A stretch of DNA of 64,000 bases, taken from assembly GCF_015694705.1 (NCBI RefSeq), contig NZ_JADQDR010000001.1, positions 806,001 through 870,000 on the forward strand, written 5' to 3'. Positions within the stretch are counted from its first letter, which is position 1. Every line of letters starts with the position of its first letter. Under the pieces are notes generated by a model, which was given only the letters and a program-made list of their open reading frames with translations, ran no database searches and was not told the DNA's origin. Below, in pieces: positions 36,386 to 45,424 of this stretch. Origin of the DNA: Pontibacter rufus (lineage in GTDB: Bacteria; Bacteroidota; Bacteroidia; Cytophagales; Hymenobacteraceae). A program made the position numbers and the translations under genes.

Positions 36386-36511
36386 AATTTTGAATAATTG
36401 AATAACTGGATAATTGAATTCTGAACGTTTGGATTTGACTGCACAGATTCCTTGATACGTGCATCAATTCATATCTTATTCAGTTATTCAAAATCCAATT
36501 ATTCAAAATTA
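36386..36511. repeat. Word-iterated intergenic hairpin (TTGAATAATTGAATAAC type)
   Basis: AATTTTGAATAATTGAATAA at 36386 faces ATTCAGTTATTCAAAATCC at 36476, then ATTATTCAAAATT. A long imperfect hairpin between rnc and nadE; it may double as the operon terminator. Confidence 0.6.
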
Positions 36512-36557
36512 GATTCACACGCTTAACCTGCCCGCCCTAGCTGCGTTAAATACCTTC

Positions 36558-38444
36558 ATGGAAGAAACCAGACTCATCTTAGCCGGTGCCGCCCTGAACC
36601 AGACCCCCATCGACTGGGACGGCAACCTTCAGAATATAAAAGACGCCATTACAGAAGCCATTGCCAGCAAGGTAGATATTTTGCTGTTGCCGGAGCTGTG
36701 CATTACAGGGTACGGCTGCGAAGATTTATTCCTGAGCCCGTGGCTTTCGGAGGAGGCTTTTCAGAAATTGCTGCAGGTAAAGGAATGGTGCGATAACATT
36801 ACGGTAGCGGTAGGTTTGCCCGTAATTGTGGATGGCATGGTATACAACACCGCCTGCGTTATCAAAAACAAAGAAATACGTGGTTTTACTGCAAAGCAGT
36901 TTCTGGCCAACGACGGCCTGCACTACGAAACGCGCTGGTTTAAGCCCTGGCCGGCTAACCAGATAACCGAGTTCCTGATGATGGGGCAAACGTACCGCAT
37001 CGGCGATATTGTTTATGAGGAACAGGGTGTAAAGTATGCCTTTGAGATATGCGAAGATGCCTGGCGGCCCAGCCGGCCAGCCGAACGGCACATGCCCAAA
37101 GGCGTGCAGTTGATACTCAACCCCAGCGCCAGCCACTTTGCCCTCAGCAAAACCGATGTGCGCTACAGGCTGGTGGTAGATGCCTCCAAAAAGTACCAGT
37201 GCGCTTATTTGTATGCCAACCTGCTGGGCAACGAGGCAGGCCGCGTGATTTACGACGGCGAAGTGCTGATTGCGCAGAACGGCAAACTTATCCGGCGAAA
37301 TGATCTGCTTTGTTTTAAGAATGTGGATATGGAAGTGGCCGAAGTATGTTTCTCCGACAATCCGGAGATAACGGAGGTTATCGAATACCTGCCGCCGATT
37401 GACGAAAACAAGGAGCTTATTGCCGCCCTGAGTCTGGGCCTGTTTGATTACATGCGCAAGAGCCACAGCCGTGGGTTCGTGTTGTCGCTGAGTGGCGGCG
37501 CAGACTCCTCGCTTTGCGCTGTGGCGGTTGCCGAAATGGTGCGCCGCGGTGTGGAAAGCCTGGGCGTGCTGAATTTTGTGGCCAAAGCCAGTATGTTCGG
37601 GCTGAAAGATGCCGCTCATTTCGAAGATCTCCCGAAAGAGCAGGCCCAAAAGGAGCTGGTAAGCCGCCTGCTCACCTGCGCCTACCAGGGCACCATCAAC
37701 TCTTCTGACGATACCTATAACTCAGCTAAAGAACTGGCCGATTCTATTGGGGCGGTGTTTTATAGCTGGACGATTGACAGCGAGGTGCATGGATATGTTT
37801 CGAAAATAGAAGATGTGCTGGAACGCCCGCTGACGTGGGAATACGACGACATCACGCTGCAGAACATACAGGCCCGTGTGCGTGCGCCCGGTATCTGGAT
37901 GCTGGCCAATATCAACCATGCGCTGCTGCTGGCTACTTCTAACCGCAGCGAGTCGGCGGTGGGTTATGCCACCATGGACGGCGACACCGCCGGTAGTATA
38001 TCGCCTATTGCCGGCATCGACAAGGCATTTGTGCGCCAGTTTCTGATATGGATGCAGCAGCAGTTGGGCTACGAGGGATTGCAGTACGTGAACAATTTGC
38101 AGCCGAGCGCAGAACTGCGGCCGGCAAAGGAGGCACAAACAGACGAGAAAGACCTGATGCCATACGAGGTGCTGAACCAGATTGAGCGCATGGCCTTTTA
38201 CGACCGCCTCTCGCCGCAACAGGTATACGAGCAGCTACTGGCGCAGGCCGTTGCTGCGCCCGGCGTGCTGCAGGCCTGGGTAACCAAATTTTATACGTTG
38301 TGGGCCCGCAACCAGTGGAAGCGCGAGCGCTATGCCCCCTCTTTTCACCTGGATGACTATAACCTGGACCCACGCAGCTGGCTGCGTTTCCCGATACTGA
38401 GCGGCGGCTTCCGGGAGGAGCTATCGGAGTTGAAGGAGGAATAG
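36558..38444 (+). CDS. nadE: Glutamine-dependent NAD+ synthetase
   Basis: A 628-residue two-domain enzyme making NAD+ from deamido-NAD+, Gln and ATP. The nitrilase-type glutaminase has the triad Glu46 (PELCITGYGCEDLF), Lys113 (GFTAKQFLA) and Cys165 (FEICEDAWR). The synthetase has the PP-loop SGGADSS (312-318). The length is normal for the fused type. It stands alone. Confidence 0.97.
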   Translation: MEETRLILAGAALNQTPIDWDGNLQNIKDAITEAIASKVDILLLPELCITGYGCEDLFLSPWLSEEAFQKLLQVKEWCDNITVAVGLPVIVDGMVYNTACVIKNKEIRGFTAKQFLANDGLHYETRWFKPWPANQITEFLMMGQTYRIGDIVYEEQGVKYAFEICEDAWRPSRPAERHMPKGVQLILNPSASHFALSKTDVRYRLVVDASKKYQCAYLYANLLGNEAGRVIYDGEVLIAQNGKLIRRNDLLCFKNVDMEVAEVCFSDNPEITEVIEYLPPIDENKELIAALSLGLFDYMRKSHSRGFVLSLSGGADSSLCAVAVAEMVRRGVESLGVLNFVAKASMFGLKDAAHFEDLPKEQAQKELVSRLLTCAYQGTINSSDDTYNSAKELADSIGAVFYSWTIDSEVHGYVSKIEDVLERPLTWEYDDITLQNIQARVRAPGIWMLANINHALLLATSNRSESAVGYATMDGDTAGSISPIAGIDKAFVRQFLIWMQQQLGYEGLQYVNNLQPSAELRPAKEAQTDEKDLMPYEVLNQIERMAFYDRLSPQQVYEQLLAQAVAAPGVLQAWVTKFYTLWARNQWKRERYAPSFHLDDYNLDPRSWLRFPILSGGFREELSELKEE

Positions 38445-38545
38445 AGCGATACAGGCAGGAGGCGGATAGGGAGTATACGCGGAGTTAACGGCAACGGCAG
38501 GCGGCCAGATTATGAGCTAACGTTTTTTCGGTAGCCTATTTATCG

Positions 38546-38553
38546 TAACTTTG
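38546..38553 (+). promoter_or_regulatory. Bacteroidota -7 box of lgt
   Basis: TAACTTTG matches TAnnTTTG, 20 nt before the lgt ATG. Confidence 0.6.
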
Positions 38554-38573
38554 GCGGGACTAGCATCACCTTT

Positions 38574-39437
38574 ATGAACAGCATCCTCAATTACATTACC
38601 TGGAACGTCGATCCCGAGATTTTTCATATAGGCCCGCTCAGCATACGCTGGTACGGGCTGTTGTTTGCCCTGGGCTTTGTGATAGGCCAGCGCATCCTGA
38701 CAAAAATTTATGTAGCCGAGGGCCGCACCGAAGGCGACGTAGACGTGATTACCCTGTACATGATCATCGGAACAGTGGTAGGTGCACGCTTGGGCCATAC
38801 TTTGTTTTATGCGCCTGATTATTACCTGAGCCACCCGCTGGATATCTTAAAGATTTGGGAAGGCGGCCTGGCCAGCCACGGCGCCACCATTGGTATCCTG
38901 CTGTCGCTCTGGCTATTCAGCCGCAAGTATAAATTTGATTATGTATGGGTGCTGGACCGGATTGTGATTGTAGTAGCCCTTGGCGGCGCTTTAATCCGCC
39001 TGGGCAACCTGATGAACTCCGAGATTTTCGGACATCCTACTGATTTGCCCTGGGGCTTTATATTTGAACGCAGCCGCGAGTTCTCGCATGTGCCGCGCCA
39101 TCCTACACAGCTGTACGAGTCCTTGAGCGTTTTTCTGCTGTTTGTGCTGCTTTACTGGCTCTGGACAAAGTATAAAAGTGCGCTCCCGCGTGGCCTGCTG
39201 TTCGGTATTTTTGTTACAACTCTGTTTACGTTCCGTTTCCTGGTGGAGTTTCTGAAAGAAAACCAGGAAGCTTTTGAGGATAATTTGGCGCTGAACATGG
39301 GCCAGATTCTGAGTATTCCGCTGGTGCTGGTAGGCGTGGCAATACTTATCAAAGTATGGCTGAATCCAAGGCCGGCGCTGCCCGGCGGCCGCCTGCCCGA
39401 TGATGCGACAACGCCCAAAAAGAAAAGCAAAGTATAG
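38574..39437 (+). CDS. lgt: Prolipoprotein diacylglyceryl transferase
   Basis: A 287-residue polytopic inner-membrane enzyme that adds diacylglycerol to the lipobox Cys of lipoproteins, the first step for the lipoproteins in this window. Conserved stretches: SIRWYGLLFALGFVIGQR, WEGGLASHGATIGI, LIRLGNLMNSEIFGHPT and RHPTQLYES. The Lys-rich tail is disordered. A 22-bp terminator follows. Confidence 0.96.
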   Translation: MNSILNYITWNVDPEIFHIGPLSIRWYGLLFALGFVIGQRILTKIYVAEGRTEGDVDVITLYMIIGTVVGARLGHTLFYAPDYYLSHPLDILKIWEGGLASHGATIGILLSLWLFSRKYKFDYVWVLDRIVIVVALGGALIRLGNLMNSEIFGHPTDLPWGFIFERSREFSHVPRHPTQLYESLSVFLLFVLLYWLWTKYKSALPRGLLFGIFVTTLFTFRFLVEFLKENQEAFEDNLALNMGQILSIPLVLVGVAILIKVWLNPRPALPGGRLPDDATTPKKKSKV

Positions 39438-39438
39438 C

Positions 39439-39492
39439 AGTATAAAAGAGAAGGCCTGAAGCTTAATTGTTTCAGGCCTTCTCTTTTATACT
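39439..39492 (+). terminator. Rho-independent terminator of lgt, stem carrying AGTATA
   Basis: Perfect 22-bp arms (39439-39460 and 39471-39492) around a 10-nt loop. The outer stem includes AGTATAAAAGAGAAG and its complement with TATACT. Confidence 0.85.
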
Positions 39493-39657
39493 ACCTGTTT
39501 CAGGTAAGACGGTACAAAGCACAAAGCCTGTACAGTTAAAGCAGGTTAGGGAGCGATGTTCCGGATAAGCACGCCACTAAGTATAAACACGCATCAGATT
39601 AAAGCGTCTGATTGTATATGCCTGAAATGCTGTTCTTTTTGCCGGCCGGTTTATACT

Positions 39658-40530
39658 TTACTCGATAGTATACTTATACAGGTTGGCGCCTTCGCTGGTA
39701 ATAATAAGCGTATTTTCATCTATAAAGTCTACGCCTTCTGTTTGTCCTCCTCCCGGCAAGTCAATTTCCTGGTGTCTGCCTTTATAAAAGGATACAGGAT
39801 TGTGCACGTTGCGGAACAGGTATAACTTGCCGTCGGCCAGCAGTGCCACCATATCGGCTTTGGGGCTAATGGCTGCACCGGTAATTTTACTGTCTACTGC
39901 AGCGTTGCCCAGATGACTGGCCGTATACTGGCCCGGTTGATCAGGCAGGCGGTATACTTTCGCCATAGTTTTATCATCTATATCTTTTGTTACCACATAC
40001 AAATTGCCATCATACCAGAAAATAGCCTCTGCATCAAAGGTAGAGTTATCATTGATGGCAAATCGCTTCTGGTCTTCGTAGGTAAAGTTAATCTGCTGGA
40101 TTTTGTCCGGCGCATCCTCCCGCAGTTTATAAATAGTCAGTAGCTTTCGTTTATAGTTGTTGTTGCCCGTATCAGCAATATAAATATTGCCTTGCGTGTC
40201 GCGCGTCATATCTTCCCAGTCTTCGTTCGGCACTTTAAGGGCAATGGTTTTGACAATATCTCCCTTCTCATCTATCTGGTACAGATCGGGCTTGTTTCCC
40301 GCATCATTCAGGGTGAGGTATTGCCCTGCCTGCGGAAGCGCAACTATAGCCGAGCTTTCTTTTACCTCTTTAGGAAGAGAGGTGAGCTTTTCAAATTTCC
40401 CGGTGGCACTCCCGGAAGTTGCTGCACGACCTTCGGCTGTATTGTCCGGGCCGGGCTTGTTGCGCGTAATGTAAAACAGCAGCCCGATGGCTGCCAGAAA
40501 GATGATTGCTATTTTTATCATAAGCTTCAT
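39658..40530 (-). CDS. Membrane-anchored beta-propeller-like hypothetical protein
   Basis: A 290-residue protein with an N-terminal membrane anchor (IKIAIIFLAAIGLLFYIT). The body has repeated blade-like strands: NIYIADTGNNN, NLYVVTKDID, MVALLADGKLYLF and TLIITSEGANLYKY. The domain faces the periplasm or outside. I can only say that it resembles propeller proteins that bind ligands. It stands alone on the minus strand. Confidence 0.7.
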   Translation of the reverse strand: MKLMIKIAIIFLAAIGLLFYITRNKPGPDNTAEGRAATSGSATGKFEKLTSLPKEVKESSAIVALPQAGQYLTLNDAGNKPDLYQIDEKGDIVKTIALKVPNEDWEDMTRDTQGNIYIADTGNNNYKRKLLTIYKLREDAPDKIQQINFTYEDQKRFAINDNSTFDAEAIFWYDGNLYVVTKDIDDKTMAKVYRLPDQPGQYTASHLGNAAVDSKITGAAISPKADMVALLADGKLYLFRNVHNPVSFYKGRHQEIDLPGGGQTEGVDFIDENTLIITSEGANLYKYTIE

Positions 40531-40665
40531 AACAGAGAGGTGCCCGCGTCAGAATTTCTCAAGCATAACTTTATATCTAACGGGAACTGTGTGCTGACGT
40601 TTACGCAAAAAGGAGAAAGTATAGAAACAGCAGAAAAGAAGTCAGGATATCAGTAATATAGACGC

Positions 40666-41061
40666 ATGGAATTTACAAGAATAAAAGAAACCTGCCTGTA
40701 TGTGAGCGATTTAGGGCAGACGAAAGCATTTTATCAGGGCAGGCTGGGCCTGGAGGTAATTGGCGAAGTAGCGGGCCGGCATGTGTTTTTCCGGGCGGGA
40801 GCGTCGGTGCTGCTGTGCTTTATGGCGGAGGCCGCAAAACAAGCTGCTAAGTTGCCGCCACACTACGGTTCGGGGCACCTGCACCTGGCTTTTGAAGTGG
40901 AAAAAGAAGTCTACCAACAGCGCAAAGAAGAAATACAGCAACAGGGGATTGTGTTGGAGCAGGAGTTTGACTGGGGTGGCGGTTTCCTGTCATTCTACTT
41001 CCGCGATCCCGATCAGCACCTGCTGGAAGTCGTGATGACAGGCATGTGGGAGAGAAAGTAA
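40666..41061 (+). CDS. VOC-superfamily (glyoxalase-like) protein
   Basis: A 131-residue protein with two beta-alpha-beta-beta-beta units: TCLYVSDLGQTKAFYQGRLG and LHLAFEVEKEVYQQRKEEIQ, ending FRDPDQHLLEVVM. The metal ligand positions are partly recognisable (His in HLHLAFEV, Glu in LLEVVM). Members include glyoxalases, dioxygenases and antibiotic-binding proteins; the function is open. It is monocistronic. Confidence 0.8.
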   Translation: MEFTRIKETCLYVSDLGQTKAFYQGRLGLEVIGEVAGRHVFFRAGASVLLCFMAEAAKQAAKLPPHYGSGHLHLAFEVEKEVYQQRKEEIQQQGIVLEQEFDWGGGFLSFYFRDPDQHLLEVVMTGMWERK

Positions 41062-41202
41062 TTTTGAATGACTGAATTCTGAATAACTGAATTAATGATT
41101 TGAAAATTTGGAGATGTGAAGATGATAAATGCGTATAAAAGTTGCTGAAATCTTATTATTCAAAATTAATTCGCTCCTTCACTCATTCACTCATTCAAAA
41201 TT
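41061..41202. repeat. Word-iterated hairpin (TTGAATGACTGAATTC type)
   Basis: TTTTGAATGACTGAATTCTG at 41062 faces TCACTCATTCACTCATTC at 41178 and further words between. The right arm runs into the 3' end of the hydrolase gene and encodes its last residues and stop. Confidence 0.6.
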
Positions 41203-41828
41203 ATCAACGTTTCCGGATCAATCGTGTGGCCGCCATCAAAAGTATAAACTTGCGGCGTGATGCCCAGTTGGGCCATCAGCTGTTGTTTGCGTGCTAACGC
41301 TTCAGGCGTGATAAATGCATCCTTGGTGCCATATACCATGGCAATGGGCAGGTGCTGAAAGGCCGCTTTACCTGCTTCAAAGCTGATATCTTCGGGAAAG
41401 GAGGCGGCCCAAAGTATAAGCTTGTGTACCTGCGGCTGTCCCGTTGCCAGCCAGCGGCAAACAGTAGCCCCGCCCTGCGAAAAGCCCAGCACCGTAACCC
41501 GTACATTTTCCGGCAACTGCCTGAGTTGCTCCTGCAGCAACAAATCCAGGTAAGCGGCCTGATCTTCAATTTCTGACAACCGGTCTTCCTTTGTCATCCA
41601 GGTGGCACCCACTCTCCCCGAAAAGCCATCCAGGTAAAAGCGTGACAAGGCCTCAGGTGCTACAACCATTGTTTTTCCATCATCCAGCACACGAAAATGG
41701 CGAAGAAAGTAACGCGCCAGCTGGCCATAACCGTGACATACTATCCACAGGTTTTTAATCAGGCCGGATGGTGTGCCCAAAGTATAGTAACGGGCCGTAC
41801 GCGCCACAGTAAGGCTGTGTTCAATCAT
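41187..41828 (-). CDS. Alpha/beta hydrolase, phospholipase/carboxylesterase type
   Basis: A 213-residue hydrolase of the acyl-protein thioesterase/carboxylesterase group. The triad is Ser117 (GFSQGGATV), Asp170 (YGTKDAFITP) and His201 (GGHTIDPE). ASFPEDISF and WIVCHGYGQ fit the family. The last residues (ILNE) and stop are supplied by the adjoining hairpin repeat. Soluble, so likely cytoplasmic. Confidence 0.85.
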   Translation of the reverse strand: MIEHSLTVARTARYYTLGTPSGLIKNLWIVCHGYGQLARYFLRHFRVLDDGKTMVVAPEALSRFYLDGFSGRVGATWMTKEDRLSEIEDQAAYLDLLLQEQLRQLPENVRVTVLGFSQGGATVCRWLATGQPQVHKLILWAASFPEDISFEAGKAAFQHLPIAMVYGTKDAFITPEALARKQQLMAQLGITPQVYTFDGGHTIDPETLIILNE

Positions 41829-41964
41829 CTAAAATGGAATTCAACAAGTAAATGTGCTAAAATGCTATAAATCAGATGAAGATGCACCGATGGCAGTTAT
41901 TTATTTTCGTGCAGCTGCTTATAATCCAGGACTCAGAACGCGTAACTTTTAACTCGGAACTCCT

Positions 41965-42447
41965 TTAGAGGTGGTCTTTGGTAAACTGGAAAGGCAGTAG
42001 ATCAGCCACCGATTTAAAACGGTAAAATTTCCCATCCGGTGCTTGCAGCAGCACCTGTATCGGCGCCTGCTGTTTGTATTCGTATTCGGCCATCACCTGG
42101 CGGCAGGCTCCGCAGGGCATAGCCGGGAGAAAGGTGTCTTTGTGGCGGCGGCGTGCCGTTACAGCCAGCATTTTTATAGTCTGATTGGGATGATTGGCGC
42201 TCAATCCGAACAAGGCCGTACGTTCGGCGCACAGGCCTGACGGGTAAGCAGCATTTTCCTGATTGCTGCCTTTAAACAGGCTGCCGTTTTCCAGCAGGAG
42301 GGCGGCGCCTACCAGAAAGTTGGAATAGGGCGCATACGCATCAGCGGCGGCTTCCTGTGCCAGCTCTATTGCTTGCCGCTCCTGCGTGTTCAGTTCTTCC
42401 GGCGCCAGCACATCCAGACATATCGTTATTTGCAGCTCACTTGCCAT
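41965..42447 (-). CDS. cdd: Cytidine deaminase
   Basis: A 160-residue zinc enzyme that converts cytidine and deoxycytidine to uridine forms for salvage. The zinc and catalytic residues are CAE (Cys73, Glu75) and Cys112/Cys115 in PCGACR. The substrate loop YSNFLVGAALLLENGSLFKG is present. The N-terminal 20 residues are an extra tail compared with the E. coli core. Confidence 0.92.
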   Translation of the reverse strand: MASELQITICLDVLAPEELNTQERQAIELAQEAAADAYAPYSNFLVGAALLLENGSLFKGSNQENAAYPSGLCAERTALFGLSANHPNQTIKMLAVTARRRHKDTFLPAMPCGACRQVMAEYEYKQQAPIQVLLQAPDGKFYRFKSVADLLPFQFTKDHL

Positions 42448-42575
42448 TTAGCATGGAATAAGTATAAAGATTAGAAAAGGGCTATAAATTTAATTAATAT
42501 TCTGATAAAACCGCAGCTATAGTTTGCCTTGCGGGCCCTTATGTTTAAATTAAAGCCGGACCCATACCCCAAACT

Positions 42576-43922
42576 ATGAAATCTATCCTGTTGCTGGGCG
42601 CCGGGCGCTCTGCCTCTTCACTGATAAAATACCTGCTCGACTACGCCCCCGCGGAAGGCTGGCACATCACGATTGGCGATATCATGGTAGCGCACCTGCA
42701 GCCGCTGGTGGCGCCGCTGTCTTTTGCCAAAGCCATACTTTTTGACGTGCACAACGAGGCACAGCGGGCTGCGGAGGTAAGTCAGGCGGATCTGGTGATT
42801 TCGTTATTGCCTGCGGTTTTCCATATCGAAGTGGCGCGGGAGTGTTTAAAGCAGGGGAAGGACCTGATTACGGCAAGTTATGTAACCCCGGCTTTCCTGG
42901 CATTACACCAGGAGGCGCAGCAAAAAAACCTGACGATATTGATGGAGTGCGGCCTCGATCCCGGTATCGATCACATGTCGGCCATGGCGGTGATTCGCCG
43001 AATCAGGCAGGCAGGCGGCCAGCTTACTTCCTTTAAATCTTATACCGGCGGACTGGTGGCACCCGAATATGATACCAATCCCTGGCGCTATAAGTTTACC
43101 TGGAACCCGCGCAACGTGGTGCTGGCCGGGCAGGGTACAGCCAGGTATATCAGAAACGGAGAATACAAGTATATCCCCTATCAGCAGTTATTCCGGCGCA
43201 CCGACGAACTGTATGTGGAGGGTTATGGTCCGTTTGAAGGGTATGCTAACCGCGATTCGCTCAGCTATCGCGAGCCCTACGGCCTGCTCAATATCCCGAC
43301 AATGCTGCGCGGCACGCTGCGCCGGCAAGGCTACTGCGAAGCATGGGATGTATTTGTACAACTGGGCCTGACAGACGACAGCTATACTTTGGAAGACTCG
43401 GAGATGATGACTTACAGCAGTTTTGTGGCAGCTTTTCTGCCACCTGCCACAACCGAAACACAAAGTATAGCCGGGCGCCTCAGTTTATACTTAGGCATAC
43501 CGCAGGATGGCGAGGTGATGCAGAAGCTGGCCTGGCTGGATTTGTTCTCAGAGAAATCCGTAGCACTGGCAGGCGCCACGCCTGCCCAGGTGCTGGAGAA
43601 AATTCTGAAAGAGAAATGGACACTGGCCCCCGGCGACAAAGACATGATTGTGATGCAGCACCTGTTTGCCTATGAACTGGCGGGCGAAACACGCGAAGTA
43701 ACGTCTACCTTGGTAGCAATGGGTGATGACGAGGTGCACACGGCCATGGCCAAAACGGTAGGCCTGCCCGTAGCCATACTTGCCAAACTGCTGCTGCAGG
43801 GCAAAATTACGCAACGCGGCGTTGTCATCCCGATATACCCGGAACTGTATGAGCCGGTTTTGAAAGAACTGAAGGAGTACGGAATTGATTTTATAGAGAA
43901 AGAAACGGTAAAGACGGAATAG
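42576..43922 (+). CDS. Saccharopine dehydrogenase-like oxidoreductase
   Basis: A 448-residue NAD(P)-linked enzyme. The Rossmann start is LLLGAGRSASSLIKYLL. Features of saccharopine reductases follow: DLVISLLPAVFHIEVARECL, LITASYVTPAFLALH, MECGLDPGIDHMSAM and SYTGGLVAPEYDTNPWRYKF. These act in lysine metabolism. It is also possible that the enzyme works on a related amino acid. It is divergent from cdd. Confidence 0.85.
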   Translation: MKSILLLGAGRSASSLIKYLLDYAPAEGWHITIGDIMVAHLQPLVAPLSFAKAILFDVHNEAQRAAEVSQADLVISLLPAVFHIEVARECLKQGKDLITASYVTPAFLALHQEAQQKNLTILMECGLDPGIDHMSAMAVIRRIRQAGGQLTSFKSYTGGLVAPEYDTNPWRYKFTWNPRNVVLAGQGTARYIRNGEYKYIPYQQLFRRTDELYVEGYGPFEGYANRDSLSYREPYGLLNIPTMLRGTLRRQGYCEAWDVFVQLGLTDDSYTLEDSEMMTYSSFVAAFLPPATTETQSIAGRLSLYLGIPQDGEVMQKLAWLDLFSEKSVALAGATPAQVLEKILKEKWTLAPGDKDMIVMQHLFAYELAGETREVTSTLVAMGDDEVHTAMAKTVGLPVAILAKLLLQGKITQRGVVIPIYPELYEPVLKELKEYGIDFIEKETVKTE

Positions 43923-43987
43923 TACGTGCCGGATTGTTTTCACCTGGCAGGATATGCCAGAAGTATGAGGTGAAGCCTGTAACCCCG

Positions 43988-44704
43988 CTACAAAGCCAGG
44001 TAATACGGCTGCAGCAATGCCACAAATTCCGGCGTGTAGGTTACTGCATCAGCCGCCCGGATATATAACTGCTTGACTATCGAAGTTTTATGCGAGACGA
44101 AAGTATAGGTCTGGATATGACGAATGCACTTGCCACCGGTGCGCGTGTATACTTCCAGCATATCAGTTAAGTATAAGTTGTGTGCCTGCGCCAGCACAGC
44201 AAAATGGGCAGCTTCGGCAGGTGGCAGCAGCAAGTATAACTTGCCTGCCAGTGCCAGGTGCTTTTGGGCAAAAGCAAGTATGTCTTCAAATAAAAGGTCG
44301 CCGGTATGTTTGGCCGTATTTTTTGCCGTGTCAGCAGATTTGAGCGAAGACAGGAAAAAAGGCGGATTGCTAAGTATAACATCATAAGCCTGGCGGTTGT
44401 TCGTGGCAAATTCCTGTAAACTGGCCGGGTAGAGGTGCAGCCTGTCAGCCCAGGGACTGGCAGCAAAGTTCTCCTGCGCCTGCTGCTGTGCTGCCGCGTC
44501 TATCTCCACGGCATCTATACTTGCCTTACTGCGCTGCGCCACCATCAGCGACAGCAAACCGGTGCCCGCACCGATGTCCAGTATGTGTTGTGCCTGTGCC
44601 ACGTCAGCATAAGCGCCAAACAGGCAGGAGTCGGTACATACTTTCATGGCGCATCTGTCCTGCTCTACCCGAAACTGCTTGAACTGGAAGTAGGAGTTGG
44701 ACAT
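43988..44704 (-). CDS. tRNA1(Val) (adenine-37-N6)-methyltransferase, TrmN6-like
   Basis: A 238-residue SAM methyltransferase. Motif I is LDIGAGTGLLSLMVAQRS (42-59) and the N6-adenine catalytic motif is NPPF (113-116). KVCTDSCLFGAYAD near the N-terminus is typical of the YfiC/TrmN6 group. It modifies A37 of tRNA in other bacteria. The tail after 200 is the C-terminal extension seen in this family. Confidence 0.88.
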   Translation of the reverse strand: MSNSYFQFKQFRVEQDRCAMKVCTDSCLFGAYADVAQAQHILDIGAGTGLLSLMVAQRSKASIDAVEIDAAAQQQAQENFAASPWADRLHLYPASLQEFATNNRQAYDVILSNPPFFLSSLKSADTAKNTAKHTGDLLFEDILAFAQKHLALAGKLYLLLPPAEAAHFAVLAQAHNLYLTDMLEVYTRTGGKCIRHIQTYTFVSHKTSIVKQLYIRAADAVTYTPEFVALLQPYYLAL

Positions 44705-44705
44705 G

Positions 44706-44843
44706 TCTTAATCTTAAATGACTGACTTTTGAATAACCGAATGATTGAATAATTTGAAAATCTGGAGATTTGAAAATGATAAGTCCAAGAAGAACTTGCT
44801 TCCAGACCATTCAATTATTCAAAATCCAATCATTCACAATTAT
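44706..44843. repeat. Word-iterated hairpin (TTGAATAACCGAATGATTG type)
   Basis: TTTTGAATAACCGAATGATT near 44727 faces ATTCAATTATTCAAAATCC near 44811 and AATCATTCACAATTATT. It fills the gap between the trmN6-like gene and rnhA. Confidence 0.6.
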
Positions 44844-45304
44844 TTATTACTAAATGCGCCTGATTCGAAGCCTTCGTCGATGAGCAGGTTGGGGGAGAGG
44901 GCGCTGGCTACTGCGAGTTCGTCGCAACGCTCGTTCTCAGGGTGGCCGGCGTGGCCGCGTATCCATACGAACTTCACGTTGTGCTTGGCATAAACACGCA
45001 GGAAGCGCTGCCACAAATCGGCATTGGCTTTGCCCGCAAAGCCTTTTTTCTGCCAGCCAAACACCCAGCGTTTCTCCACGGCATCGACCACATACTTCGA
45101 ATCAGAGTAAATGGTAACTGGTATGCCGGGCTTGGTCACGGCTTCCAGGCCCACAATCACGGCCAGCAGTTCCATGCGGTTGTTGGTGGTTTTACGGAAG
45201 CCCTGGCTTATCTCCTTTACATGCTGTTTCCAGCGCAGTATCACGCCATAGCCGCCCGGCCCGGGATTCCCACGCGAAGATCCGTCTGTAAATAGCTCTA
45301 TCAT
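44840..45304 (-). CDS. rnhA: Ribonuclease HI
   Basis: A 154-residue enzyme that cuts RNA in RNA-DNA hybrids. I place the start at the ATG giving MIELFTDGSSRGNPG (Asp7), with Glu45 (NNRMELLAV), Asp68 (IYSDSKYVVDA) and the C-terminal Asp (RGHAGHPENERCDELAVA). The frame is open for 34 codons upstream, but they are the translated hairpin repeat (HHSVIQNSVIQNS), not real protein. The stop lies at the edge of another hairpin. Confidence 0.94.
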   Translation of the reverse strand: MIELFTDGSSRGNPGPGGYGVILRWKQHVKEISQGFRKTTNNRMELLAVIVGLEAVTKPGIPVTIYSDSKYVVDAVEKRWVFGWQKKGFAGKANADLWQRFLRVYAKHNVKFVWIRGHAGHPENERCDELAVASALSPNLLIDEGFESGAFSNK

Positions 45305-45424
45305 AATTGAATTTTGAATGACTGAATTTTGAATAACAGAATGGTGGGTATGGGAATTGGCTTCGTTAGAAATTTCTACTTTTGAATCATACATTCGTTT
45401 AATCACTCATTCAAAATTGGATCA
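45303..45424. repeat. Word-iterated hairpin (TTGAATGACTGAATTTTG type)
   Basis: AATTGAATTTTGAATGACTG at 45305 faces AATCACTCATTCAAAATTGG near 45401. It lies between rnhA and marC and reaches both. Confidence 0.6.

Noticed and set aside
45304..45406. Upstream extension of rnhA by 34 codons
   Set aside because: The extra residues translate the hairpin repeat and precede the universal MIELFTDGS start.
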